DNA from: an uncultured Caulobacterales bacterium
GTDB taxonomy: Bacteria > Pseudomonadota > Alphaproteobacteria > Caulobacterales > Caulobacteraceae
DNA length: 9,264 nucleotides
Assembly (NCBI GenBank): GCA_903889785.1
Contig: CAISYT010000232.1
Span: forward strand, 1 to 9,264
Reading direction: 5' to 3'
The stretch's first letter is position 1, and each line of letters opens with the position of its first letter. A program made the position numbers and the translations under genes. This document shows positions 1 to 6,229 of the stretch, piece after piece. The notes below the pieces were generated by a model. That model was not told the origin of the DNA and searched no databases. It saw only the letters and a program-made list of their open reading frames with translations.

Positions 1-102
1 AACTGTGTCCACTGCAAAACCTGCGACATCAAGGACCCGAGCCAGAACATCGTCTGGACCACGCCTGAGGGCGGCGGTGGGCCCAACTATCCCAATATGT
101 GA
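1..102 (+). CDS. Electron-transfer flavoprotein:ubiquinone oxidoreductase, C-terminal end (partial)
   Basis: Frame 1 is open from the first base and ends at TGA 100-102, giving the last 33 residues of a gene that begins outside the window. The fragment opens with NCVHCKTCDIKDP and runs on to TPEGGGGPNYPNM. This is the characteristic C-terminus of ETF-QO: the three closely spaced cysteines (fragment residues 2, 5 and 8) are the last three ligands of its single 4Fe-4S cluster, and the fourth ligand would lie upstream. By family knowledge, the enzyme is a membrane-associated FAD/iron-sulfur protein. It passes electrons from reduced electron-transfer flavoprotein, produced by acyl-CoA and related dehydrogenases, to ubiquinone. 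The motif is diagnostic, so the identity is firm despite the short length. It is too short to be flagged by a length-based gene search. Confidence 0.92.
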   Translation, partial: NCVHCKTCDIKDPSQNIVWTTPEGGGGPNYPNM

Positions 103-176
103 GGCAAGGGTCGGCCGGTTCAGCGGGAATCAGAACCGGATCAGCCTGGGCGAGTCTTGGGTGGAATAGCCTTGCC
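103..176. repeat. Nested inverted repeats downstream of the ETF-QO gene
   Basis: Two perfect 7-base inverted repeats lie one inside the other. The outer pair is GGCAAGG at 103-109, immediately after the stop codon, and CCTTGCC at 170-176. The inner pair is CCGGTTC at 115-121 and GAACCGG at 133-139, with an 11-base loop. The transcript could fold into a branched stem. There is no T-run after either arm, so this is not a canonical intrinsic terminator. It may stabilise the 3' end of the ETF-QO message or belong to the leader of the TPR gene. The rest of the gap to 252 shows no convincing promoter or small gene. Confidence 0.4.
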
Positions 177-252
177 AGTCGGCGAGGCTGCATCACGCCT
201 TTGCCTTAGGGCCTCTTGCGTGGGTGCCCAAAAGCGCTCAAACCATGCCGCA

Positions 253-2013
253 ATGTTGCGATTTTCCTGGCTTGCAGCCCTAGCACCGCTGGTCCTTTTG
301 ACCGCCTGCGCGACCACGGCGGCCGACTTTGGCCTGCGCCCAAGCCAGACGGCCTCTCACGCCAGCAGCAGCGATGGCGCATCAGCCTATGGCCTGTTCC
401 TGGCTGGTCACGCGGCGATGGCGCAGGGCAGAGCGGCTGAGGCCCTGACCCTGCTCAACAACGCCCGCGCCGCCGGCACGACCGATCCGGAAGTGCTGCG
501 GGGGAGCTTCGTTGCCGCCCTGCTGTCGGGCGATATTGTCCAGGCTGCTGCCCTGGCACCGCAAGCAGACGCCGCCGACAACGATTTGCGTCAGCTGGGC
601 GACCTCACCCGCGCCGTCTCCGCCATGGCTGCCGGTAAACCGAAGGCCGCCTTTGGCATTGTGAGTATGTCGCGGTTCGGGCAGACCAACCGGGCTGCCG
701 CCGCGCTGCTGATGCCGCTGATGGCTGATGCCGCTAAGGTGAAGGATGCCGCCGTGGTGCGGCCTGACCAGCGTATCGACCGCGTGGTGCAATACTACGG
801 CCAGCTTTCCCAGGCGCAGATCTTTGAGCGGCAGAAGCGCTATGACGAGGCTGAAACGGGCTACAAGCTGCTTGCTGGGCCTTCGTCTCCCACGTTCAGC
901 CTGTTCCTGGCTGATTATGGCGAGTTTCTTGAGCGCCGTGGTCGTCGCGCCGATGCGGTGGCGCTTTACGACCTGGGCCTGTCGCGTGGCCGCACCGATC
1001 AGGGGCTGAAGGACGCCCGCGCCCGCGCCGCTGCTGGCGGCCGCGCCCCTCGACTGGCCAGCCCGATCAACCAGATTTCTCGCGTGCTCGTGGCCTGCGC
1101 CGCCATCCGCGTCGGTGTCGACGATGATGAAGGGGCCATGGCCTATCTACGCTTGGCCCTGGCGGCGGATCCCAAGCGGATGGAGGCGTGGCTGCTGGTC
1201 GGCGACCTGCTGTCGGACACCAATACGCAAGAAGCCCTGGCCGCCTACGCGAAGGTGCCGAAGGGCTCCGACCTCTACATCCAGGCCATGGCCAAGACAG
1301 CCTGGACCCATCAGACCGCCGGCGACAAACAGGCCGCCCTGGCCGCCGCCCGCGCTGCCGAGGCCTCCGCGCCGGGCAGCCGCGACGCCTCCATCACCCT
1401 GGCGGAACTGCTGCGCGCCTCCGACCGGACCGGCGAGGCCGTCGGCCTGCTCGACAAACTGGTCGCCAATGCCGGCGACAAGGCGGACTGGCGACTGTTC
1501 TACCTGCGTGGCACCACTCTGGCCCAGGCCGGCCGGCACGACGACAGCGAGCGCGACCTCAAGGCGGCCCTTGTTCTAGCCCCTGACGAGCCGGAATTGC
1601 TCAATTACCTCGGCTACATGTGGATCGATCGCGGCGAAAACCTGCCCAAGGCGATGGAGATGGTGCAGCGCGCCGTGGCCCAGCGCCCGCGCTCGGGCGC
1701 CATGATCGACAGCCTTGGCTGGGCCTACTACCGCCTGGGCGACTACCGTTCGGCGTTGTCGAACCTGGAGCGCGCGGTGATGTTCGAACCCGCCGATCCC
1801 GACGTCAACGATCACCTCGGCGATGCCTACTGGAAGGTCGGCCGACGTATCGAGGCCCGGTTCCAGTGGTCGCGGGTCCTGACCCTGCAGCCGAGCGAGG
1901 CGATCCGGCAGAAGGTCGAGGCCAAGCTGAAGTCCGGCCTGGATATCGCCGCAACGCCCGCCGCGCCCAGCGCAGCGGCGGCGGCCAACCGCGCCCGCCC
2001 CGCCGGCGACTGA
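253..2013 (+). CDS. TPR-repeat outer-membrane lipoprotein, possibly LbcA-like
   Basis: Predicted 586-residue lipoprotein. From the ATG at 253 the protein begins MLRFSWLAALAPLVLLTAC, a short basic start, a hydrophobic stretch and a lipobox (LTAC) with the lipidated cysteine at residue 19. Residue 20 is Ala rather than Asp, so sorting to the outer membrane is expected. The frame is open back to a TTG at 157, but that extension would bury the signal peptide, so 253 is preferred; no clear Shine-Dalgarno sequence precedes it. The mature protein is helical with TPR-like units at about residues 47-75, 187-245, 296-335 and 382-405. The best are four consecutive units at about 415-546, including NYLGYMWIDRGENLPKA and DSLGWAYYRLGDYRSAL. 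The tail after 565 is low-complexity Ala/Pro. TPR lipoproteins of this kind act as periplasmic adaptor proteins. The position directly before ispE resembles P. aeruginosa lbcA, the partner of the CtpA protease, but this assignment is inference. No enzymatic motif is visible. Confidence 0.85.
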   Translation: MLRFSWLAALAPLVLLTACATTAADFGLRPSQTASHASSSDGASAYGLFLAGHAAMAQGRAAEALTLLNNARAAGTTDPEVLRGSFVAALLSGDIVQAAALAPQADAADNDLRQLGDLTRAVSAMAAGKPKAAFGIVSMSRFGQTNRAAAALLMPLMADAAKVKDAAVVRPDQRIDRVVQYYGQLSQAQIFERQKRYDEAETGYKLLAGPSSPTFSLFLADYGEFLERRGRRADAVALYDLGLSRGRTDQGLKDARARAAAGGRAPRLASPINQISRVLVACAAIRVGVDDDEGAMAYLRLALAADPKRMEAWLLVGDLLSDTNTQEALAAYAKVPKGSDLYIQAMAKTAWTHQTAGDKQAALAAARAAEASAPGSRDASITLAELLRASDRTGEAVGLLDKLVANAGDKADWRLFYLRGTTLAQAGRHDDSERDLKAALVLAPDEPELLNYLGYMWIDRGENLPKAMEMVQRAVAQRPRSGAMIDSLGWAYYRLGDYRSALSNLERAVMFEPADPDVNDHLGDAYWKVGRRIEARFQWSRVLTLQPSEAIRQKVEAKLKSGLDIAATPAAPSAAAAANRARPAGD

Positions 2014-2014
2014 G

Positions 2015-2887
2015 TTGACGTCCGCAACCGGTTTCGCCGGTGCCAAGGTCAATCTCTACCTGCACGTCGGCGCGCCCGGCGCCGACGGCTATCATCCGAT
2101 CGAAAGCCTGATGGCGTTCGCTGATATCGGCGACCGCCTGTTGATCGAACCGGCGCGCCTGCTGTCCTACTCCGCCGGTGGTCCCTTCGCCGGGGCGGCG
2201 CCGATGAACGGCGACAACCTGGTGGTGCGTGCGGTGCGCGCCATCCTCGACCGCGCTCCGCCGTCCGACTCGGCGTTCCGCCTGCATCTGCAGAAGATCC
2301 TGCCCGTCGCCGCCGGTCTTGGCGGCGGATCGGCGGACGCGGCGGCGACGCTGCGGCTGGTCAACGAAGCCCTGGGCCTTGGCCTCAAGCGGCGCGTGCT
2401 CCGCGAGATCGGCGAGACCCTGGGTGCCGACGTGCCGGCCTGCGTGATCAGCCGCGCGGTGATCGCCGGGGGCAGGGGAGAACAGCTCAGCGCCCCGCCA
2501 GCCCTGCCGCCGCTGCACGCGGTGCTCGCCAATCCGATGGTCCCCCTTGCGACCGGAGCGGTGTTCGCCGCCTTCGATGCCGGCCCGGCGCCGGGCCCCT
2601 TAAGTCCGGACCTACCGTCCGGTTTCGCCGATGTGCATGAACTGGCTTCCTGGCTGGCGGCGGAGACGCGCAACGACCTTGCGGCGGCCGCGCGCGGACT
2701 GGCCCCGGCGGCGGGAGAGGCGGCCGATCGGCTGGCCACATCGCCCCTGGCGCTGCTGGCGCGGATGTCGGGATCGGGGGCCACGGCCTTCGCCCTGTGC
2801 GCGGGCGCCGACGAGGCGCAACACTTGGCTGACCAGGTTCGGGCGAAGTACCCCGGTTGGTGGGTCCAGGCCTGCCGGTTGGCCTGA
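2015..2887 (+). CDS. ispE: 4-diphosphocytidyl-2-C-methyl-D-erythritol kinase
   Basis: Cytoplasmic GHMP-family kinase of the non-mevalonate (MEP) isoprenoid pathway. It phosphorylates the 2-hydroxyl of CDP-methylerythritol using ATP. The 290 residues match the usual length. Visible signatures are the N-terminal AKVNLYLHV with the probable catalytic Lys11, the glycine-rich ATP loop PVAAGLGGGSADAA at 97-110, LGADVPAC with the catalytic Asp139, and the C-terminal GHMP motif MSGSGATAFAL at 251-261. The start is TTG at 2015, one base after the TPR lipoprotein stop (2011-2013). No other in-frame start lies before the conserved Lys, and no good Shine-Dalgarno sequence is present, so translation is probably coupled to the upstream gene. 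The gene ends 65 bases before the T-run of the opposing amtB terminator. All key residues are present and the assignment is secure. Confidence 0.95.
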   Translation: MTSATGFAGAKVNLYLHVGAPGADGYHPIESLMAFADIGDRLLIEPARLLSYSAGGPFAGAAPMNGDNLVVRAVRAILDRAPPSDSAFRLHLQKILPVAAGLGGGSADAAATLRLVNEALGLGLKRRVLREIGETLGADVPACVISRAVIAGGRGEQLSAPPALPPLHAVLANPMVPLATGAVFAAFDAGPAPGPLSPDLPSGFADVHELASWLAAETRNDLAAAARGLAPAAGEAADRLATSPLALLARMSGSGATAFALCAGADEAQHLADQVRAKYPGWWVQACRLA

Positions 2888-2951
2888 CCACGTTCAGCGG
2901 GTTGCGGGCGGAAAACCGCTTCGCACTGTTCCTAAGGCCCGCTCTAGGTCC

Positions 2952-2987
2952 AAAAAAAAGGCGCGAAAGCTGTGAAGCTTCCGCGCC
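2952..2987 (-). terminator. Rho-independent terminator of the glnK-amtB operon
   Basis: Read on the minus strand, a 12-base-pair stem (arms 2987-2976 and 2971-2960) closes a UCAC loop. It is followed at once by eight U residues (2959-2952). All twelve pairs form on this strand, one as G-U; on the plus strand that pair is an A-C mismatch and no T-run follows. The element therefore mainly serves the minus-strand amtB transcript, whose stop lies 22 bases upstream. Confidence 0.92.
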
Positions 2988-3009
2988 CAATCCCAGGTTT
3001 CCCTAGCGG

Positions 3010-4551
3010 CTAGTAGTGGTAGGCGCGTTCCCCGTGCTCGGAGATGTCCAGGCCGTCTTCCTCGGCCTCCTTGGACGCCCGCATCCCGAAGACCAGCTTG
3101 ATCAGCAGGAACACGATAGCGCTGCCGATGGCTGACCAGAGGATAATCACGCCCACGGCTTTCACCTGAGCCAGAACCTGGGTGCTCAGCACATAGGTCG
3201 CCGCGTCGCAGGTGGAGATGTCGCCGTCCTTGGCGCAGGTGGTGTAGTCCACCACGCCCGCGCCGCCGAGAGCAGGATTGACCAGCACGCCGGTCATGAT
3301 CGCGCCGAATATGCCGCCGATGGCGTGGATGCCGAATGCGTCCAGGCTGTCGTCGTACTTCAGGGCGTTCTTCACCACGGTGCAGAAGAATATGCAGAGC
3401 GGGCTGACCAGCAGGCCCAGGACCACCGCGCCCATCGGACCGGCGAAGCCGGCGGCGGGGGTGATGGCGACCAGGCCGGCGACGATGCCCGAGGCCAGAC
3501 CCAGGGCGCTGGCCTTCTTATGCACGATCATTTCCACCAGGATCCAGGATAGACCTGCGGCGGCGGTGGCGACGAAGGTGTTGATCATCGCCAGACCGGC
3601 ATAGAAGTTGGATTCTAGGTTGGAGCCGGCGTTGAAGCCGAACCAGCCCACCCACAGCAGACCCGCGCCGGTGATGGTCAGGGTCAGGGAGTGCGGCGGC
3701 ATGGCTTCGGTCTTGTAGCCGGTGCGCTTGCCGAGGATCAGGGCGCCCACCAGGGCCGCGATACCGGCGTTGATGTGCACCACCGTGCCGCCGGCGAAGT
3801 CCAGGGCGCCGTAGCCCCAGAGCAGGCCTGCCTGGATCGGGTCAGCCGGGTGGGTGGCCACGGTGTCGGGACCCGCCCACCACCAGACCATGTGCGCGAT
3901 GGGATAATAGACCAGCAGCGGCCACAGCACGGCGAACACGCAGACAGCGCCGAACTTCATGCGTTCGGCGACGCCGCCGAGGACCAGGGCTGCGGTGATG
4001 GCGGCGAAGGTCATCTGGAAGCAGACGAACACGATCTCGGGCAGGTAGATGCCGGTCGAGAAGGTGGCGACCTTGCTGTTGCCGTCTATGCCTTGCAGGA
4101 ACAGCCGGCTCATCCCGCCGACGAACTTGTCGTAGGTGCCGCCGTCGGTGAAGGCGAGACTGTAGCCCCACAGAACCCAGGCCACCATGCCGATGCAGGC
4201 GACAACCGAGACCTGCATGAGCATCGACAGCATGTTCTTGGTGCGCACCAGGCCGCCGTAGAACAGGGCCAGGCCGGGCACGATCATCAGCAGCACCAGG
4301 ATGGTGGAGACCAGCATCCAGGAGACATCGCCCTTATCGACGGTCTGTTCCGGCGCCGCGATCTCGGCGGGCGCTGCGGCGGGAGCAGCCTCGGCAGCGG
4401 GCACCTCGGTGGTGGGAGCGGCGGCCTCGGCGGCCGGCGCAGCGGCCACGGGAGCGGCGGCGTCCTGGGCATAGGCCCCCGCCAGGGGCGCCCCCGCCAG
4501 GGTCGCCGCGAGCATCAGGCCCGCCAGCGGCTTAAATCGCATCATGTTCAT
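3010..4551 (-). CDS. amtB: Ammonium transporter AmtB
   Basis: Inner-membrane Amt/Mep/Rh channel that takes up ammonium as a trimer. The 513-residue product begins with a signal peptide (likely cut after AYA at 26-28). An Ala/Pro/Glu-rich linker follows to about residue 70, then some eleven membrane segments from about 76 to 489. The Amt signature DFAGGTVVHINAGIAAL starts at 251. The twin pore histidines are His259 and His409 (FGIHAIGG), and Phe178 sits where the outer phenylalanine gate is expected. The predicted periplasmic loop before the last helix carries Cys439 and Cys448. The cytoplasmic tail ends in a GLDISEHGERAYHY stretch, the region that contacts GlnK in this family. A good ribosome site (AAGGGGA at 4563-4557) lies 5 bases before the ATG. 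The gene lies 28 bases after glnK, so co-transcription is expected, and GlnK should block the channel when nitrogen is plentiful. Confidence 0.97.
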   Translation of the reverse strand: MNMMRFKPLAGLMLAATLAGAPLAGAYAQDAAAPVAAAPAAEAAAPTTEVPAAEAAPAAAPAEIAAPEQTVDKGDVSWMLVSTILVLLMIVPGLALFYGGLVRTKNMLSMLMQVSVVACIGMVAWVLWGYSLAFTDGGTYDKFVGGMSRLFLQGIDGNSKVATFSTGIYLPEIVFVCFQMTFAAITAALVLGGVAERMKFGAVCVFAVLWPLLVYYPIAHMVWWWAGPDTVATHPADPIQAGLLWGYGALDFAGGTVVHINAGIAALVGALILGKRTGYKTEAMPPHSLTLTITGAGLLWVGWFGFNAGSNLESNFYAGLAMINTFVATAAAGLSWILVEMIVHKKASALGLASGIVAGLVAITPAAGFAGPMGAVVLGLLVSPLCIFFCTVVKNALKYDDSLDAFGIHAIGGIFGAIMTGVLVNPALGGAGVVDYTTCAKDGDISTCDAATYVLSTQVLAQVKAVGVIILWSAIGSAIVFLLIKLVFGMRASKEAEEDGLDISEHGERAYHY

Positions 4552-4579
4552 AGTTATCCCCTTGATCCTGACTTGAGGC

Positions 4580-4918
4580 CTACAGTGCGCCGGAGCCGGT
4601 TTCGCCGGTGCGGATGCGCAAGGCGTCCTCGACGTTCAGCACGAAAATCTTGCCGTCCCCGATCTTGCCGGTGGCGGCGGCGGCCTTGATCGCCTCGACA
4701 GCTTTCGCCGTCTGGGCGTCGTCAACAACGGCTTCGAGTTTCACCTTCGGCACGAAATTCACCTGGTATTCGGCACCGCGGTAGATTTCGGTCTGGCCTT
4801 TCTGGCGGCCGTAACCCTTCACCTCAGAGACCGTTAGCCCCTCAACGCCGGCTGCGACCAAGGCTTCTCGGACCTCGTCCAGCTTGAACGGCTTCACGAT
4901 GGCCACAATCAGTTTCAT
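4580..4918 (-). CDS. glnK: Nitrogen regulatory PII protein GlnK
   Basis: Small trimeric signalling protein of 112 residues, the standard PII length. It senses 2-oxoglutarate and ATP/ADP, and regulates AmtB and other nitrogen proteins. It starts with the typical MKLIVAIVKPFKL. The T-loop at about 37-55 contains Tyr51, the usual uridylylation site, and Tyr46. The B-loop TGKIGDGKIF is at 83-92, and the C-terminal RIRTGETGSGAL at 101-112 completes the nucleotide site. An upstream ATG at 4978 would add 20 residues not seen in PII proteins; the ATG at 4918 has a Shine-Dalgarno sequence and gives the canonical N-terminus. GlnK and GlnB are hard to tell apart by sequence. The adjacent amtB, 28 bases downstream, is the main reason for the glnK name. 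Expression is probably induced by nitrogen limitation, though no sigma-54 promoter was found. Confidence 0.95.
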   Translation of the reverse strand: MKLIVAIVKPFKLDEVREALVAAGVEGLTVSEVKGYGRQKGQTEIYRGAEYQVNFVPKVKLEAVVDDAQTAKAVEAIKAAAATGKIGDGKIFVLNVEDALRIRTGETGSGAL

Positions 4919-4926
4919 GCGTCCTG

Positions 4927-4931
4927 CTCCC
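4927..4931 (-). promoter_or_regulatory. Ribosome binding site deciding the glnK start
   Basis: On the minus strand GGGAG lies 8 bases before the ATG at 4918, a normal Shine-Dalgarno spacing. A second purine run, AGGA, sits 3 bases before the ATG. This supports the short, canonical PII start over the upstream ATG at 4978. Confidence 0.6.
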
Positions 4932-5080
4932 AATTCACCCGAACCGCCCGGGCCTCGCAGCACCTCTGTAAGAAGCACTTGCCTTCAGCCTCCACGCTAA
5001 GCGCCTTCGGCCCCGTGGCCCGGAAACCCGTTACCAACTGACAACAAATGAGGCGGTTCGCCTGATAAGTGGGCGCTTCG

Positions 5081-5097
5081 TGAACCAAAATGCATTC
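5081..5097. promoter_or_regulatory. NtrC-like half-site upstream of glnK
   Basis: The first 12 bases, TGAACCAAAATG, match the left part of the enterobacterial NtrC consensus TGCACCAAAATGGTGCA at 11 of 12 positions. The right half does not match. The site lies about 165 bases upstream of the glnK start, a plausible enhancer distance, and glnK-amtB operons are classic NtrC targets. With only one half conserved this is a tentative call. Confidence 0.25.
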
Positions 5098-5159
5098 AAA
5101 TTAAGCAGGAGGTTCGTGGGCTGGGCATTGGATCACGGGTCCGTCGTTGGGGGTGACTT

Positions 5160-5172
5160 GCACAGACTGTGC
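5160..5172. repeat. 13-base palindrome, GCACAG-A-CTGTGC
   Basis: A perfect dyad with 6-base arms around one central base, in the glnK-glyQ gap about 170 bases before the preferred glyQ start. The GCAC/GTGC ends recall NtrC sites, but the spacing is two bases shorter than the NtrC consensus. It could be a dimeric regulator operator or chance. Confidence 0.4.
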
Positions 5173-5182
5173 GCTGAAAGGT

Positions 5183-5203
5183 GGCTGCCGTTTTGTCGCA
5201 GCC
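5183..5203 (+). repeat. Small hairpin in the region upstream of glyQ
   Basis: GGCTGC at 5183-5188 pairs perfectly with GCAGCC at 5198-5203 across a 9-base loop holding a TTTT run. No T-run follows the stem on the plus strand, so it is not a standard terminator. Whether it lies in a transcript depends on where the glyQ promoter is. Confidence 0.35.
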
Positions 5204-5329
5204 GCTGATCTAACGCGGTCGGCGAGGCATTTGGCTGGGTTATATTGCTGGGGTTTTCAGCTTGGCTTGAGTTGAGAGTCGCCGAGCCTTATGGTCCGCC
5301 GACTTTTTCAGGGCTCTCCCATACATCCC

Positions 5330-6229
5330 ATGCCAGCCTTAAAAACCCTGTCTTTCCAGGGCTTGATCCTCACGCTGCACGAGTACTGGAGCCATCAGGG
5401 CTGCGTGATTCTGCAGCCCTATGACACAGAGGTTGGCGCGGGCACGCTGCATCCGGCCACGGTGCTGCGCGCGCTGGGCAACAAGCCATGGAACGCGGCC
5501 TATGTGCAGCCCTCCCGCCGCCCGTCGGATGGCCGCTATGGCAAGAACCCTAACCGGCTACAGCACTATTATCAGTACCAGGTGATCCTGAAGCCCAATC
5601 CGGCAGATATGCAGGACCTCTATCTGGGGTCGCTCGCCGCTATTGGCCTTGACCCCAAACTGCATGACATCCGCTTCGTCGAAGACGACTGGGAAAACCC
5701 TACTGTCGGGGCCTGGGGCCTGGGCTGGGAGGTCTGGTGCGACGGGATGGAAGTTAGCCAGTACACCTATATGCAGCAGGTCGGGGGGCTCGATTGCACG
5801 CCGGTGGCGGGCGAGCTGACCTATGGTTTGGAACGCTTGGCGATGTATGTGTTCGGCGTCGATAACGTCTACGATCTGCCGTTCAACGATCCGGCAAGCC
5901 CTGCGCCCAAGACCTATGGCGACGTGTTCCTGGAGAACGAGCGCCAGCAGAGCGCCTATAATTTCGAGGTGCTCGACGTTGATATGTACCGCCGCCACTT
6001 CGAGGACATTGAGGCGCAGGTGAAGCGGGTGCTGCAGGCCAGGGGGCCTCAGGGCCAGGCTTTGGTGCTGCCTGCCTATGATCTGGTGCTGAAGACCAGC
6101 CATTATTTCAACCTGATGAATGCCCGTGGCGCGATCGCCGTGGCCGAACGGGCCAGCTATATCGGCCGCATCCGCGACCTCTGTAAGGCCTGCGCCCAGG
6201 CCTGGGTCGATCAGCAGGAGCCCGCGTAA
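5330..6229 (+). CDS. glyQ: Glycyl-tRNA synthetase alpha subunit
   Basis: Catalytic subunit of the bacterial heterotetrameric (alpha2-beta2) class II glycyl-tRNA synthetase, which charges tRNA-Gly with glycine in the cytoplasm. The 299-residue product is near the family's usual length of about 300. Landmarks are FQGLILTLHEYW at 9-20, the class II motif 2 region with AAYVQPSRRPSDGRYG at 57-71, DIRFVEDDWENPTVGAWG at 113-130, and motif 3, GELTYGLERLAMY, at 161-173. The frame is open to an ATG at 5291, which would add 13 residues. The ATG at 5330 matches the usual N-terminus, about nine residues before FQG, and is preferred, although neither start has a strong Shine-Dalgarno sequence. The stop TAA overlaps the glyS ATG by one base, as expected for two subunits made in equal amounts. 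Confidence 0.95.
   Translation: MPALKTLSFQGLILTLHEYWSHQGCVILQPYDTEVGAGTLHPATVLRALGNKPWNAAYVQPSRRPSDGRYGKNPNRLQHYYQYQVILKPNPADMQDLYLGSLAAIGLDPKLHDIRFVEDDWENPTVGAWGLGWEVWCDGMEVSQYTYMQQVGGLDCTPVAGELTYGLERLAMYVFGVDNVYDLPFNDPASPAPKTYGDVFLENERQQSAYNFEVLDVDMYRRHFEDIEAQVKRVLQARGPQGQALVLPAYDLVLKTSHYFNLMNARGAIAVAERASYIGRIRDLCKACAQAWVDQQEPA

Larger units (their letters stand above)
4919..5329. other. Divergent intergenic region between glnK and glyQ
   Basis: About 410 bases lie between the preferred starts of the two divergent operons (372 if glyQ starts at 5291). Promoters for both must be here. I found no reliable sigma-54 -24/-12 pair facing glnK. Facing glyQ, a TATATT at 5241-5246 is a possible -10 element, but the bases 17 upstream are a poor -35. 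The region also holds an NtrC-like half-site, a 13-base palindrome and a GGCTGC/GCAGCC hairpin, listed separately. No convincing small gene, tRNA or riboswitch was seen. Confidence 0.6.

Noticed and set aside
157..252. N-terminal extension of the TPR lipoprotein from a TTG at 157
   Set aside because: It would place 32 non-hydrophobic residues before a clear lipoprotein signal peptide.
2908..2919. GCGG-AAAA-CCGC hairpin after ispE as a plus-strand terminator
   Set aside because: Only four base pairs and no T-run afterwards.
3691..4689. A 332-codon plus-strand open frame opposite amtB and glnK
   Set aside because: It lies wholly antisense to two well-supported genes and its Gly/His/Gln/Asp-rich translation is typical of the opposite strand of GC-rich coding DNA. 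No family likeness.
4919..4978. N-terminal extension of GlnK by 20 residues
   Set aside because: PII proteins begin at MKLI; the internal ATG has its own ribosome site at the right spacing.
5291..5329. N-terminal extension of GlyQ by 13 residues
   Set aside because: Less consistent with the family N-terminus than the ATG at 5330, although it cannot be excluded because neither start has a strong ribosome site.
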